Shown here: positions 4,561 through 5,076 of the stretch, one piece after another
How positions within the stretch are numbered: the first letter of the stretch is position 1
Layout: every line of letters begins with the position of its first letter
Source of the DNA: an uncultured Eubacteriales bacterium
Lineage (GTDB): Bacteria > Bacillota > Clostridia > Oscillospirales > Oscillospiraceae
Direction: 5' to 3'
Length of the DNA stretch: 5,076 nt
Assembly (NCBI GenBank): GCA_934567745.1
Contig: CAKTJM010000127.1
Coordinates: 1 to 5,076, forward strand
Translations under genes and position numbers: made by a program
Notes under the pieces: model-generated
Seen by the model: the letters and a program-made list of their open reading frames with translations, nothing else
Told to the model about the DNA's origin: nothing
Databases searched by the model: none

Positions 4561-5076
4561 TTACTTCGCCTCTTCCTCCGCGCCCTCCTCGTCGAGGGTG
4601 AAGGTGATGAGCAGGTCCTCCGCGTTGACGCGGTCGCCGGGGGAGACGTAGATCTCATCGACGGTGCCGTCGACCTTGGAGACGAAGGTGGTCTCCATCT
4701 TCATGGCCTCGACGATCATCAGCGGCTGGTTGACCTTGACGTGCTCGCCCTTCTTGACCAGGACGGTCTCGACGGTGCCGGGGATGGTGGAGCCGAGGTG
4801 GCAGGGGTTGGTCTTGTCGGCTCTCATGCGGCGGTCGACGAGGACCTCGAGGGTCTTGTCGAGGACGCGCAGCTCACGCAGGACGCCGTTGACCTCGAAG
4901 GTCAGCACGCGGTAGCCGTCCTTGTCGGGGTCGGACATGTCGATGAACTTGATCAGGATCTCCTGACCGACACCGGCCTTGAGCACGGTCTCCTCGCCCT
5001 TGCGCAGGCCGTAGAAGTAGACGTGGCTCTCCAGGGTGGTGACGTCGTTGTAGGCCTCGAAGTGGGTGCAGTAGTC
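4561..5076 (-). CDS. pyc: Pyruvate carboxylase, C-terminal part (biotin carboxyl carrier domain); N-terminus beyond window
   Basis: 171 residues are visible, open at the right edge and ending at TAA (4563-4561). Residues 1-80 or so (including FYGLRKGEE, SDPDKDGYRVLTFEVNG and LRELRVLDK) match the C-terminal carboxyltransferase/tetramerisation part of single-chain pyruvate carboxylase. The segment RRMRADKTNPCHLGSTIPG (82-100) is the usual PC linker into the biotinyl domain, and separates it from oxaloacetate decarboxylase alpha chains. The biotinyl domain has EAMKMET with the biotin-attachment lysine at visible residue 126 (codon 4701-4699). The enzyme makes oxaloacetate from pyruvate, bicarbonate and ATP, replenishing the TCA cycle and aspartate family. 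The short acidic tail (DEEGAEEEAK) is ordinary. An in-frame GTG at 4986 is internal, since the homology continues upstream. Start, promoter and biotin carboxylase domain are not in view. Confidence 0.93.
   Translation of the reverse strand, partial: DYCTHFEAYNDVTTLESHVYFYGLRKGEETVLKAGVGQEILIKFIDMSDPDKDGYRVLTFEVNGVLRELRVLDKTLEVLVDRRMRADKTNPCHLGSTIPGTVETVLVKKGEHVKVNQPLMIVEAMKMETTFVSKVDGTVDEIYVSPGDRVNAEDLLITFTLDEEGAEEEAK

Noticed and set aside
4251..4658. - strand frames through the repeat arrays
   Set aside because: They cross a strong terminator and the carboxylase 3' end, and the 22- and 30-bp repeats give no periodic peptide in a single frame.

Overview
The window is GC-rich bacterial DNA with compact genes, strong purine-rich Shine-Dalgarno sites, sigma70/SigA-type promoters and GC-rich hairpin terminators. 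This fits a Gram-positive-style anaerobe, for example a high-GC member of the Clostridia. That placement is inferred from style and gene content; no phylogenetic marker is present and I would not name a genus.

Layout. (1) Positions 1-452 hold the 3' end of a DMT/EamA-family membrane transporter on the + strand. (2) A perfect 13-bp hairpin at 472-501, with T-tracts on both sides, separates it from a convergent operon and can end transcription from either side. (3) On the - strand, mtnA (2282-1203, methylthioribose-1-phosphate isomerase) overlaps a class II aldolase/adducin-family gene (1206-550) by four bases (ATGA). A good promoter and RBS lie just before mtnA. (4) A 533-bp gap (2283-2815) separates mtnA from a divergent class III aminotransferase. 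It holds both promoters, a small palindrome, three copies of a 12-bp direct motif, and about 160 nt of structured 5' leader. (5) The aminotransferase (2816-4036, ArgD-like) ends in a strong UUCG-loop terminator. (6) A non-coding gap (4108-4560) contains a palindrome, an AT-rich GTAGTT block, two adjacent degenerate tandem arrays (period about 22 bp, then about 30 bp with a 15-bp sub-period) and a - strand terminator. (7) The C-terminal 171 residues of a pyruvate carboxylase run in from the right edge on the - strand.

Function. mtnA plus a class II aldolase is the core of 5'-deoxynucleoside salvage. It converts methylthioribose-1-P or 5-deoxyribose-1-P to the ribulose-1-P form, which is then either cleaved to DHAP and an aldehyde (the 'DHAP shunt') or dehydrated (the MtnB route to methionine). 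The aldolase has the fuculose-phosphate-aldolase-type active site (PSSE, HxH, third His), so I favour cleavage. The aminotransferase and pyruvate carboxylase belong to central nitrogen and carbon metabolism and form separate transcription units.

The most unusual parts are non-coding: the regularly spaced tandem array of small palindromes at 4257-4369, the repeat block that follows it, and the structured leader of the aminotransferase. I see no CRISPR array, insertion sequence, tRNA, rRNA or clearly new multi-gene system.
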